Source: JABDMH01 sp965222645
GTDB taxonomy: Bacteria > Bacteroidota > Bacteroidia > Chitinophagales > Saprospiraceae
Length of the DNA: 64,000 bases
Reading direction: 5' to 3'
NCBI GenBank assembly: GCA_965222645.1
Contig: OZ244968.1
Span: 5,642,001-5,706,000, forward strand
Shown here piece after piece: positions 18,419-27,395 of the stretch. The notes under the pieces are model-generated. The model was not told where the DNA came from. It searched no databases and was given only the letters and a program-made list of their open reading frames with translations. Within the stretch, counting starts at the first letter, position 1. Each line of letters opens with the position of its first letter. The position numbers and the translations under genes were made by a program.

Positions 18419-21190
18419 CTAGAATTTAAAATTATAGGTCAGTGTCGGCACAGGAATCGAGAAAATGGAAGTTTTGTAGGCCTTAATGCGTCCACCTTCA
18501 CTTACAAAAAAGACAGAATATGGGTTATTTCTTCCCAGTAGGTTGTAGACCGAAATATTAATGAAACTATGGGCTAACTTTTTCTTTTTGTGACTTCCCT
18601 CAATGTTAACTCCTAAGTCCAGTCGATAGTAATCTGGAATTCTGAATTGATTCCTGTCGCTATAAAGCACTTGCTCTTCGTCTGCATAAAAGTACTTTCC
18701 TACTGGATAGGTGATCGGTCTCCCGGTCTGATAGATAAAGTTTACAGAAGCACTTAGACGTTTGGTAAATCGGTAATTAGAAATAAACGAGAGATCATGA
18801 GGTTTATCAAAATTAGCGGGGAAAAAGTCTCCGTTGTTTACCTGCTCCTCTCTGATTGTACTATTCAGTCTGATCAAAGCTCGCGAATAAGTATATCCCA
18901 AATGACCATTCAGCCTCCCAGAAGATTTTTTTATAAGAAACTCAATACCATATGCTTTGCCATTTCCCTGTAGTAACTCGGTCTCAAGCTCATCGTTTAG
19001 AATTAACTGGGCTCCGATCTTATAGTCGAGTAGGTCATTCATCTTTTTATAGTATCCCTCTATACTCAATTCCATGTCCTTTGATATAATATTTTTAAAA
19101 ATTCCAAGGGACAATTGATCAGCTTTTTGAGGCCTAATATTTAGATCTGACAACTTCCAGATGTCAGTGGGTGAGACTGTAGTATTGGTTGTCAATAGGT
19201 GGATGTACTGCAGCGTCCGGTTAAATCCCAGTTTTAGCGAAAGATCATCTCTTAACAAATACCTTCCCGAAACCCGATATTCAAATCCTCCGAAAGTCTT
19301 GATAACTTCATTGTTCTTAAAGTGCTTGACTTCGATGACAGAGCTCTCATTTCTTGGTATTCCTTCAGCATATACGTTTTGTGAAGCAGTACCCAACCCT
19401 CCATACAGCGAATAGCGTATACCCACATCCAATAATAATCGATCATTGAGTTCGACAAGGTCAGAGAGGTAAACGGCAGATTCAACCCCCTTTTCCCTAT
19501 CCACTGCCTTTTCTCTCACATCTGAGTCAGGACCTAAAGGTGCGATAGCTCCGGGATCGGTCACATACAACTTCCCGCTCGCTCCGTAAGTCAACCTATG
19601 CCCCCCATTAAGAATCTTATTTGCATTTATTTTAAGGAGGTTTTCATTGAGAATGTATCCAAAACTAAAATCACCGTTGGCTTCAGCATCAAAAAGGATA
19701 TCATATTGATATTGGCTGCTAGCCATAATGACCGATAGCCAACTTTTTTTGTAAAAATTGTGGTTCCACTTCAGCGAAAAAAGTTTGTTGTTATAGCTGA
19801 AAAGTGAGTCGGATGTAATGCTGAATTTGTCTTTGCTATAGTAAAATGTGCCCTGTATAGAATTCTTATCATCAATATTGTGCGAATATTTGAGAAGTGC
19901 ATCGTAAAATGACGCTTCGCTGTTTCTCAAAGATTCCTCATTCAAGTTATTTAAGATATAATCGGCGTAGGTCATTCGTATACCCGCAGTGAGACTCGAT
20001 TTCTCCTTGACTATAGGAGTTTCCAGTGCCAGGTTTGCGGTCACGGGGCCAACAGAGCCCTGGCCAGTAAGTTTCTCGGTGCTCCCAGATTTAGCCTCAA
20101 TGTCAAACACAGAAGAAAGTCGACCACCAAACTCTGCAGGAATGCTCGCTTTGTAGATGTCAATACCCTTGGTAGTGAAAGGATTTAGTGCAGAGAAAAA
20201 TCCTAAAAAATGTGACGGATTATAAATGACAGCATTATCAAGTAAGACCAGATTTTGGTCAGCTCTTCCACCGCGCACATTTAATCCACTTGACCCTTCA
20301 CCAGCTGTTGTAATACCGGGCAGCGTGGTAGCTACTTTGAGTATATCGCGCTCACCTAAGACCAGTGGAATGGTTTTAATAGCCTCTACATCTACAGTCG
20401 CTGCTCCTATCACAGCATCTCTCACATTGGCATCTCTATTTGATCTGACTACAACCTCATCGAGGATCTCCACGTCTTCCTCTATTTCTAAGTTTAATGA
20501 GCCATCACCAATTAAGAGTACCTCCTGAAATATCTTTTCGAATCCCAACAAATGTGTCTCGAGCTCATTGTATCCGGCTGGCAATGTAATCTCGTAAAAG
20601 CCATTTGTGTCAGTCGCAGCATATATGGATCGATCCGAAGTGGAAATCGACAAATCGAAAATCGGCTCTCCAGTGTTTTTTTTAGTGACCTGACCCGCTA
20701 GTACAAAAAATTCATTCTCCCGGTTTAAATCTTGTTTGCCGATCGTGATTATTTCTCTTTTTTGTTCCTCTGTTTCTGAAACGAACTCCTCTCGAAAAAG
20801 TGGCGCTGATATCGCTTCCTCCTCAGAAGTATTTGCGGTATCAAAATAGCGCTGCGGTAAGGCTAAATGAATTGCACTGTTACTAAGTAAGATAATACGG
20901 TCTTCAGTCCGAAAGTAATTTATACTTGTATGATCGAAGAGATCATCCAGAATATCATCTAACGCCATGTTATCATAACTCTTGGTGACAAAATGATCCT
21001 CGAGCCATGAATCATCGTAGAAAAAGGTGAGCTGACTAATCTCCTCCAATTCCAGCAATGCCTCCTCAAGGGAGATGTGCTCAAATCCAATTGTTATATC
21101 CTCACCATTTTGTCCCTTCAGATTGAAGATTGTCCCAAAAATGATTGTCGCGGCAATCCAATACTTCGTGAATGATTTACGACCGGTCAC
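18419..21190 (-). CDS. TonB-dependent receptor with N-terminal STN domain
   Basis: A 923-residue outer-membrane receptor. Signal peptide at residues 8-26, an STN (secretin/TonB short N-terminal) domain at about 30-105 (GFEHISLEEALLELEEIS), a carboxypeptidase regulatory-like domain at about 165-245 (AGQVTKKNTGEPIFD), a plug at about 255-370 (VLGERDILKVATTLPGI, GLNVRGGRADQNLVLLDNA), and a barrel to the C-terminal Phe (PTLTYNFKF). It starts at a GTG whose bases overlap the upstream stop (GTGA). STN domains usually transmit ligand status to a FecR-type anti-sigma factor, but none is encoded in the window. Partner proteins in the operon are the DUF4249 lipoproteins. Ligand unknown. Confidence 0.92.
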   Translation of the reverse strand: MTGRKSFTKYWIAATIIFGTIFNLKGQNGEDITIGFEHISLEEALLELEEISQLTFFYDDSWLEDHFVTKSYDNMALDDILDDLFDHTSINYFRTEDRIILLSNSAIHLALPQRYFDTANTSEEEAISAPLFREEFVSETEEQKREIITIGKQDLNRENEFFVLAGQVTKKNTGEPIFDLSISTSDRSIYAATDTNGFYEITLPAGYNELETHLLGFEKIFQEVLLIGDGSLNLEIEEDVEILDEVVVRSNRDANVRDAVIGAATVDVEAIKTIPLVLGERDILKVATTLPGITTAGEGSSGLNVRGGRADQNLVLLDNAVIYNPSHFLGFFSALNPFTTKGIDIYKASIPAEFGGRLSSVFDIEAKSGSTEKLTGQGSVGPVTANLALETPIVKEKSSLTAGIRMTYADYILNNLNEESLRNSEASFYDALLKYSHNIDDKNSIQGTFYYSKDKFSITSDSLFSYNNKLFSLKWNHNFYKKSWLSVIMASSQYQYDILFDAEANGDFSFGYILNENLLKINANKILNGGHRLTYGASGKLYVTDPGAIAPLGPDSDVREKAVDREKGVESAVYLSDLVELNDRLLLDVGIRYSLYGGLGTASQNVYAEGIPRNESSVIEVKHFKNNEVIKTFGGFEYRVSGRYLLRDDLSLKLGFNRTLQYIHLLTTNTTVSPTDIWKLSDLNIRPQKADQLSLGIFKNIISKDMELSIEGYYKKMNDLLDYKIGAQLILNDELETELLQGNGKAYGIEFLIKKSSGRLNGHLGYTYSRALIRLNSTIREEQVNNGDFFPANFDKPHDLSFISNYRFTKRLSASVNFIYQTGRPITYPVGKYFYADEEQVLYSDRNQFRIPDYYRLDLGVNIEGSHKKKKLAHSFINISVYNLLGRNNPYSVFFVSEGGRIKAYKTSIFSIPVPTLTYNFKF

Positions 21191-21927
21191 TTATCTCTAT
21201 TTAACTCCTCAAGGTGTGTGACAAGATTGATCATAAAAGTGTCTGGGTCTTTTTTAGACAGGGACCTATTCTGTTTGTAAAAATTTCTGACCCGCTTATA
21301 TCTTGAGGGAAAAATATCTTTGAAGTCCTTTGTGGAGTATATGAGGAAATGCTCTCCCTTCTTGTCTTCTAATAAATAGTAGTTCTTAGATTCAATTTTA
21401 TACTGAGGGATGTTATCGATAGTCTCCAATTTTCTTCTCTTTTGGTGCTTGATATATAGTGACAGACTATCACCTCTTTTGCCAATCTGATAAAAACTAT
21501 TTATTTGCTCATCACTGTAATCCTTCAGCTTGATGAATTGACGTCCGTTTACCGAAAAACTGGCGAGTCTTCTTTTATCGATTGTTATTTTAAAAGTGCT
21601 AAGTCGACCGTCTGACCGAATGATGATATTATCATCGAGGACATCATATTGGAGCAGGACGTTTGTATAAAGTTGACCGTCGTAAATCAAGGTGCTGTTC
21701 ATAAATGTAGAAGAATCAAGATAGATATGACTTCCATCCCATGAGTCGCGGTATTGATCCTTAAATTCTGGACCACTGTAGAGGCTATTGTTTTCGATGC
21801 CTACGAGAAGATCATATGCCAATGCAGTTTGCCGCTCATCATTGGACTGACCCGACAATGGGCAAATAAGAAACACACTGATGAAGATGGATAGAGCAAA
21901 ACATAATTCTGAATGTGCTTGGTCCAT
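21187..21927 (-). CDS. Secreted protein of unknown function upstream of TonB receptor
   Basis: About 246 residues from the ATG at 21927, which gives a signal peptide (LCFALSIFISVFLICPLSGQ). The frame stays open to 22017, but those extra 30 residues look unlike a leader. The mature protein is beta-rich and basic, with phrases YDGQLYTNVLLQYDVLDDNIIIR and NGRQFIKLKDYSDEQINSFYQ, resembling small proteins found in front of STN-type TonB receptors in Bacteroidota. It overlaps the receptor start by four bases, so the two are made together. I cannot assign a function. Confidence 0.7.
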   Translation of the reverse strand: MDQAHSELCFALSIFISVFLICPLSGQSNDERQTALAYDLLVGIENNSLYSGPEFKDQYRDSWDGSHIYLDSSTFMNSTLIYDGQLYTNVLLQYDVLDDNIIIRSDGRLSTFKITIDKRRLASFSVNGRQFIKLKDYSDEQINSFYQIGKRGDSLSLYIKHQKRRKLETIDNIPQYKIESKNYYLLEDKKGEHFLIYSTKDFKDIFPSRYKRVRNFYKQNRSLSKKDPDTFMINLVTHLEELNRDK

Positions 21928-22084
21928 TCGGTATTTTAAACGTTTGCTGTAGTAAAAGTAGTAAAATCTGTTTGGCATCATGCCAACACAGACCGGGATA
22001 TTTGCTCTCAGGTTCACCCTTGCGAATCCCTAATATCCCCTGTAGGTTAAAGCTTAATAAGCTATGACAGAAGTCAATTTTCAA

Positions 22085-22612
22085 CTAGAAATCGCAATCA
22101 CTCGGTAGGGGATCTGCAGTTTCCAAGTCCCCGGCAAAATCGGCACCCAGGGTCTCGCGCATTAATCCATCTCTCACAGTACCCCGATGGACCCGGGTCC
22201 CGTAACCAAGATTATTCATATGAGCTCTCACAATCACCTCCGTGGTTTCTGCTATCTCAACTGGCGATCCACTTCGGATAAAAGGTTGCTCATTGACATG
22301 GGAGTGAGCCAATATTCTCCGATAGATGAGCTTTCCGTCAGGACTGATAACCTCCCACCAGTCGGCATATTGATCGCATCCTGTATCCGGACTTCTTATT
22401 TCTACACTGAAGCGGTAATTCTCCGGGCTTCCTGAGACCTCAACGCCTCTCACCTCGGCTCCCGTTATTGTGTCGTTATCCTCATCACTGTTCAGGGTGT
22501 TGTCCCGGTTCGTGCAGTTCATTGCCGTACCCGACAAAAGAACAAGGCAGGCCAGGTAAGCCCCAAAGATTGAGATAAAGATTAGCTTCGACTTTGCTGT
22601 CATCTTCATCAA
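22085..22612 (-). CDS. Conserved-looking small secreted protein, function unknown
   Basis: A 175-residue protein with an N-terminal hydrophobic segment (LIFISIFGAYLACLVLLSGTAMNC). The Cys at its end could be a lipid-anchoring site. The mature part carries strongly patterned phrases: GCDQYADWWEVISPDGKLIYRR, ILAHSHVNEQPFIRSG and VIVRAHMNNLGYGTR, suggesting a compact beta fold with conserved Trp, His and Arg residues. I do not recognise a named domain. It is probably the first gene of the TonB/DUF4249 run, about 70-160 bases before the next start. The precise start among three nearby Met codons is uncertain. Confidence 0.65.
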   Translation of the reverse strand: MMKMTAKSKLIFISIFGAYLACLVLLSGTAMNCTNRDNTLNSDEDNDTITGAEVRGVEVSGSPENYRFSVEIRSPDTGCDQYADWWEVISPDGKLIYRRILAHSHVNEQPFIRSGSPVEIAETTEVIVRAHMNNLGYGTRVHRGTVRDGLMRETLGADFAGDLETADPLPSDCDF

Positions 22613-22905
22613 TAATACAACATCAGGGGTTTGTGTGTGACAAGATTATCCAATGGTTGTTGGTAGTCCGGGAATAAAGATAATTATTATCCGATCTGAC
22701 TCATGAATACAGGGCTTCACATTGGGGCAAATTGAATGGGCTAAATTCTTTTATTTTGTAAAACAAGACACTTGAATACATTCGTGAGGAATCAGTACTA
22801 AATTTTCGGAGGTGGGATCTTAAATTGTGGGCAGGCCAGACTAAGTTGGTTACGATCGGTAGATAACTGCAGACAATTATCGCTTCCCTCGGTAGATTGG
22901 AAATT

Positions 22906-24459
22906 ATGGCCACTGGAAGAAAATATTTTGAGGTAGATCCGCGCCTGTCTTTCAGGCATATCCTGTTTTTGCTTGCTCCGGTGATCTCATTCTATATTAT
23001 TTTCTTTACGGAACTGGATCCTGAAAACCCGGCAGTGACCAATACATTGGCAGTGGCGATACTGATGGCACTTTGGTGGGTGACAGAAATTGTGCCTTTA
23101 GCCATTACATCGTTACTACCCATTGTTTTATTTCCAGCACTAGGGATTATGGATGGTCGTGCCGTTTCTGCAACTTATTTCAATCACGTAATTTTTCTTT
23201 TTATCGGTGGTTTTCTAGTTGCGCTGGCTATCCAAAAGTGGCATTTACATAAGCGTATTGCACTATCTATCCTCAAGGTCATTGGTAGCAGCCCTGCCCG
23301 TATTTTGTTGGGATTCATGTTTGCAACTGCATTTTTGTCGATGTGGATATCCAATACGGCAACCGCCATGCTTATGGTGCCGATACTGCTTTCGATCATC
23401 GCTAAACTCGAAGATAAAAATGGCGAGGAACAGATAAGGCACTTTGCAGTGGGTCTTTTACTTTGTATCGCTTACAGCGCATCTATAGGTGGGATTGCAA
23501 CTCTTGTAGGAACGCCCCCAAATTTATCTTTTGCCAGGATTTTCTACATCTACTTTCCGGAGGCTCCTGAGATTTCATTTGCCACGTGGTTTTTTTATGC
23601 ATTTCCGATTTCTCTCTTACTTTTTTTTCTTTTGTTTGTCTACTTGTATTTTGTATTTGTCAAGCGGCGAAAGGGATGGGAGAGCCTTAGCAGAAATGAG
23701 ATAAAACACGATTATTTTGCACTTGGTGAAAAGAGCTATGAGGAAAAGGTTTTATTGGTAGCTTTTGTGGTCCTTGCCCTTCTCTGGTTTTTTCGTGCCG
23801 ATATAGTTATTGGATCGCTTCGCATACCTGGATGGTCAAATGTTTTTACAGAGCCCCAATTGTTTAATGACGGAACTGTTGCCATTTTCATTGCTATCCT
23901 TTTATTTGTAATCCCTTCAAAGCAACAGCCGGGTAGTTTCCTGATGGATTGGAAGGCAGCTGAATTAATTCCGTGGGAAATCATTCTCTTGTTTGGCGGC
24001 GGTTTTGCTCTGGCCAGTGGTTTTAAAGAATCCGGACTATCCCTTTGGTTTGGTGAGCAGCTCATTTGGCTCAAGGCGGTACATCCGCTTCTGTTGATCC
24101 TTTGCATCAGTTTATTGGTTACTTTCCTTACAGAAGTGACGTCCAACACAGCCACGGTCGAATCCCTGCTCCCGATTCTAGCTGGACTGGCAGTGAGTAT
24201 AGAGGTGAATCCCCTTTTACTGATGCTGCCCGCGACAGTTTCTGGCTCCCTTGCTTTCATGATGCCAGTTGCTACTCCCCCCAATGCGATTGTATTTAGT
24301 AGCCGCCGCATTACGGTGATCGAAATGGCAAAGACGGGATTTGTTCTCAACTTGATTGGAATCATTGTCGTCACTTTTGCAAGCTACTATTTAGGTGCAT
24401 ATATTTTTGATATTGCTGAAAATGTATTTCCCGAATGGGCGCAGACATTGCATGAGTAG
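22906..24459 (+). CDS. SLC13/DASS-family divalent anion:sodium symporter
   Basis: Inner-membrane symporter of about 517 residues with 11 or so transmembrane helices. The two inverted-repeat signature loops are present: SNTATAMLMVPILLSI in the first half and TSNTATVESLLPILAG in the second, together with GIATLVGTPPN and PVATPPNAIVF. These loops bind sodium and the carboxylate or sulfate ligand. Relatives import succinate, other C4-dicarboxylates, citrate or sulfate. The ATG at 22906 is preferred over an in-frame TTG at 22897. It is a single gene, convergent with the DUF1593 gene, so context does not narrow the substrate. Confidence 0.93.
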   Translation: MATGRKYFEVDPRLSFRHILFLLAPVISFYIIFFTELDPENPAVTNTLAVAILMALWWVTEIVPLAITSLLPIVLFPALGIMDGRAVSATYFNHVIFLFIGGFLVALAIQKWHLHKRIALSILKVIGSSPARILLGFMFATAFLSMWISNTATAMLMVPILLSIIAKLEDKNGEEQIRHFAVGLLLCIAYSASIGGIATLVGTPPNLSFARIFYIYFPEAPEISFATWFFYAFPISLLLFFLLFVYLYFVFVKRRKGWESLSRNEIKHDYFALGEKSYEEKVLLVAFVVLALLWFFRADIVIGSLRIPGWSNVFTEPQLFNDGTVAIFIAILLFVIPSKQQPGSFLMDWKAAELIPWEIILLFGGGFALASGFKESGLSLWFGEQLIWLKAVHPLLLILCISLLVTFLTEVTSNTATVESLLPILAGLAVSIEVNPLLLMLPATVSGSLAFMMPVATPPNAIVFSSRRITVIEMAKTGFVLNLIGIIVVTFASYYLGAYIFDIAENVFPEWAQTLHE

Positions 24460-24535
24460 GAGGGGGACTTGTTCGTTGAGTCGATGCTTTTTTTGTTTAA
24501 TTGCCGAAATCCTTAAGTGGTTCGTTACTATCTTC

Positions 24536-26008
24536 TTATTTACCCGTAATCACGATTCTTCGATAGCTTGTCAGAGCAGGATCACCCTGATCACGTAGTG
24601 TCAGGATTAGATGAATGGTTTTCCCACGAGCATCTGCTGGCACGTTCACAGTTGTCTTATTTGAAGCACTGTGAGCGATTTTTACCTTTCCCTGATAGGT
24701 GCCTGCTTCTCCATAAATCCACCAGTGATAATTCAGCTTGTCGCCATCGCGATCATATGAATCCGAAGCACTGACCTCCAGGTCAGTTCCGGATGTCACC
24801 ATTTTATAGATCACCTGTTTTGTTTTATCGCCATCGACTATTGCAACCGGATTGTGATTGGCTTTATTGGGTCCTTTGATGCACCAATCCATACGGGCAG
24901 CAAAATCATTTTGAAAATCGGTACGCCAACGGAATATTGGCGACCATTTATTCTCATAGACGACACCATTATATTCCCACTTATCAGTAGTATCAGCATA
25001 CAACCAGTAGTCCAGGTAGGGACTTTCATTGACAAAACACCCTTTGGAGCAGTCCGCACCTGCATATTCTTGTGCTACGATATTTACATTCTTTTTTTTC
25101 TTTCGACTGAATCGGCCACCCCAGCTTCCGTGCCACTGTTTTTCCGGATCATTTAGACCGTTGGGCATCAGATAAAAATAGGTCGGTGTATCTCCTTCCC
25201 AAATATGTAGAGCATCGGGATAGAGCTTGCCCAGGGGTCCATGTTTCCGTTGAATGTTTTGCTTTACCCACTCCCTGGTCACGACGGACTCATCTCCACC
25301 GCGAGTGTGGTCCCACGCTCGAGCACTAAATCGATTTGACATTCCCTTGTAGGCTACAACGTTTCTGATAATAAATAGGTCTGGGAAAGTCTTTGCCATC
25401 CAGGCACCCGCATCGTCTTGTCCGGCGAGATCGTAAATTCTGACTTTTGCTATAAACTCACGGAGCTCATCTTTGCTCCTTGTATGCATTACTGTCCAGA
25501 TTGCTTGTGCTATGGTGTTTGCACCTCCCCAGGCAAGCAACCATACAGGCCTTGGATCATCTCGATCAACGGCTTTTATAATTAGATTTGCTCCTTGGGA
25601 AGGACGGTAGCCGACAGCACTCATTCCGTATCCGTTGTTTCCAGTCGCAGTGATACTGTGCAGATAGGCTTCCGTAGGATATGCACTGTCGTGCTGCGCG
25701 AGTTTGTGTCGCACCTTGCCATATGCATTAATACAATCGTGAATGACATGGGTCGCCGGATCCGCGAGCTTCCATATCCCCGTAGACCCGATCAAGCCTT
25801 CAATATCAAAGTTATTGGCATAGAGCAGAAGTCTGACCAACGACTGTTGGTCGTCGGGTTCGTTTGTAATATCGGTGGTAACAATTATGCGCGCCTTTTG
25901 TGACGAATCTCTGATATTGTTTTTCGAGTGGGAGACTAAATGGATAATCATCGCGGTAAGGACCAGGTAAACTTTTTTTGACTTCCTTAGAATGGCAATC
26001 TGCTTCAT
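24536..26008 (-). CDS. DUF1593 protein: nucleoside-hydrolase-like secreted enzyme
   Basis: A 490-residue exported protein. The N-terminal domain (about residues 35-310) has the nucleoside-hydrolase-like Asp cluster in ARIIVTTDITNEPDDQQSLVRLL, plus WLLAWGGANTIAQAIW, as in DUF1593/Sde182 proteins. The C-terminal 90 residues form the Sde182-type beta domain (DLEVSASDSYDRDGDKLNYHWWIY). Members are linked to polysaccharide degradation in marine bacteria, but no activity is established for most. A signal segment lies at VYLVLTAMIIHLVSHS. The ATG at 26008 is chosen over a TTG at 26017. Single gene, preceded by an 8-base-arm hairpin at 26057-26086. Confidence 0.88.
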   Translation of the reverse strand: MKQIAILRKSKKVYLVLTAMIIHLVSHSKNNIRDSSQKARIIVTTDITNEPDDQQSLVRLLLYANNFDIEGLIGSTGIWKLADPATHVIHDCINAYGKVRHKLAQHDSAYPTEAYLHSITATGNNGYGMSAVGYRPSQGANLIIKAVDRDDPRPVWLLAWGGANTIAQAIWTVMHTRSKDELREFIAKVRIYDLAGQDDAGAWMAKTFPDLFIIRNVVAYKGMSNRFSARAWDHTRGGDESVVTREWVKQNIQRKHGPLGKLYPDALHIWEGDTPTYFYLMPNGLNDPEKQWHGSWGGRFSRKKKKNVNIVAQEYAGADCSKGCFVNESPYLDYWLYADTTDKWEYNGVVYENKWSPIFRWRTDFQNDFAARMDWCIKGPNKANHNPVAIVDGDKTKQVIYKMVTSGTDLEVSASDSYDRDGDKLNYHWWIYGEAGTYQGKVKIAHSASNKTTVNVPADARGKTIHLILTLRDQGDPALTSYRRIVITGK

Positions 26009-26056
26009 ATATTGCAAATGTTTAGGCTGTTGAATGTTTGTTCATGTAAATAATTA

Positions 26057-26086
26057 CCTGTCTCAAAATAGACTACGAGAGACAGG
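26057..26086 (-). repeat. Perfect 8-bp inverted repeat upstream of DUF1593 gene
   Basis: CCTGTCTC at 26057-26064 and GAGACAGG at 26079-26086 form perfect arms around a 14-base loop. It lies in the 250 bases between the upstream stop (26256) and the DUF1593 start, so it could be a terminator for the TonB-C-like gene, an operator, or a leader hairpin. There is no strong T-run on either side. Confidence 0.4.
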
Positions 26087-26255
26087 ATAATTCTAAAATC
26101 TACGAGAGCTCCTTCATCATCCCCCTTTGATCAACAATGCATCATCAAAGCCATAGAGAGCGCCGGCTCACCTCGCTTTTATTCTCTTCGGTTTGGTTCA
26201 AAATCTTTGGAATATGGAATCGCCTTTTACAGTCCACTCAATCTTCCTGAGATAA

Positions 26256-27020
26256 TCAAAGTCGCCGGATACCAAGTAGGTTTACCACACAATTTTCCAT
26301 ATTCCCTACAGTCAATACAAATTCCTGTTTCACCTTGGTTCCATCAGAATATTCTGCCGGTGTCCACTGGGGCATATTACTAATCGCCATCAATAATATG
26401 TTGTCGACATTATCATTCTCAAATGTTTTGTAAATGGAATCAAATGTGTGGACGTTGATTACTTTCCCGGCCTCATCAATAGTAAACTTTACAGCAGTTA
26501 AATCAAAATCTTTAAAACTTCCCATTGGAATCTTGGCACTAATCTCTTCCAATAGATATTTTTTAAGATGCAGATGACCGCCGGGATATTCTGCGTGGCG
26601 GTCGGGGTCAATCGAAATAATATAGTGGAGCTCTTTTGGGTCGTTATAAGAAAGAGTGTTGTCCGGCAAGTATTTTACTTTAACCTCAATTTCTGACCCC
26701 GTATCGGCCTCAATAATAATGTTCTTTTGTTCCCGGGTAAGGACACTATTTTTGCCCTGCGCTTTCAGAATTTTTCCTTCTGAATTTACTAAAACCTCAA
26801 CGGATAGATAATCCCAGATCCAGGATGATTTATGGTTTGTATTTAGATCGCGGATCGTCTTGGCGTCTTGAAGATCCGTCTCAGTAATCGAGATATACGG
26901 GAAAACTCTGTGTATTTCCACACTGACATCACTAGAAATGATGTCTTGTGCAAGACTCCTTCCCAAGAAGGCCAGTGCTATAAAAATCGTTGTCGCTAGC
27001 TTATTCGAATTGTTAATCAT
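26256..27020 (-). CDS. Secreted protein with TonB C-terminal-like domain
   Basis: A 254-residue protein with a signal peptide (LATTIFIALAFLGRSLAQ). The C-terminal half reads like a TonB C-terminal domain: YPGGHLHLKKYLLEEISAKIP, VKFTIDEAGKVINV and SNMPQWTPAEYSDGTKVKQEFVL correspond to the usual gapped pattern ending in MPxWxPA. It lacks an N-terminal membrane anchor and proline-rich linker, so it is not a normal energy transducer; free TonB-C-like proteins of this kind are frequent in Bacteroidota with unknown roles. Monocistronic by position. Confidence 0.72.
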   Translation of the reverse strand: MINNSNKLATTIFIALAFLGRSLAQDIISSDVSVEIHRVFPYISITETDLQDAKTIRDLNTNHKSSWIWDYLSVEVLVNSEGKILKAQGKNSVLTREQKNIIIEADTGSEIEVKVKYLPDNTLSYNDPKELHYIISIDPDRHAEYPGGHLHLKKYLLEEISAKIPMGSFKDFDLTAVKFTIDEAGKVINVHTFDSIYKTFENDNVDNILLMAISNMPQWTPAEYSDGTKVKQEFVLTVGNMENCVVNLLGIRRL

Positions 27021-27065
27021 ACCTCGAATTTATCGTTATTTTGTCAATATTACTTACTCAGATCA

Positions 27066-27315
27066 TCAGACTGCAGAGCTGGATACAAAATACATATTCA
27101 TTTCTCCTTTGTTTTTAGCCATTATTTTTCCCCTGTCTTGAAATGAGAAGTCGGTATTCTCCTTAATGATATCATAGGTTGCGGTTGAAATATTAACCTT
27201 ACCAACCTCTCCGCTGCTTTCCATTCTGGCCGCAGTATTTACAGCATTGATTTGTGTATTCGCGAATCTACCATATCTTATGGAAGAAACTGCGAATTTC
27301 TGGATACCGCATTAA
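27066..27315 (-). pseudogene. Decayed 3' end of a class III adenylate/guanylate cyclase gene
   Basis: Reading leftward from about 27315 to the TGA at 27066-27068, one frame encodes a clear class III cyclase C-terminus: NAVNTAARMESSGEVGKVN, ISTATYDIIKENTDFSF, then DRGKIMAKNKGEMNMYFV. The preceding block, where functional enzymes carry the second-half catalytic Asp region (normally YDIWGD), is scrambled (RYGRFANTQI), and an in-frame stop occurs just upstream near 27316. No start codon or upstream catalytic half remains. It is a truncated remnant of about 70-80 codons, not a working gene. The remaining codons are still close to functional homologues in pattern, so the loss may be fairly recent. 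Confidence 0.75.
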
Positions 27316-27395
27316 CAATCATGTTCAGATGATATGGTACAGGATATCTTCCTAAATATTTGTCAGAAGAAAAGTTTCCTGTGAAAAACGGTTGA

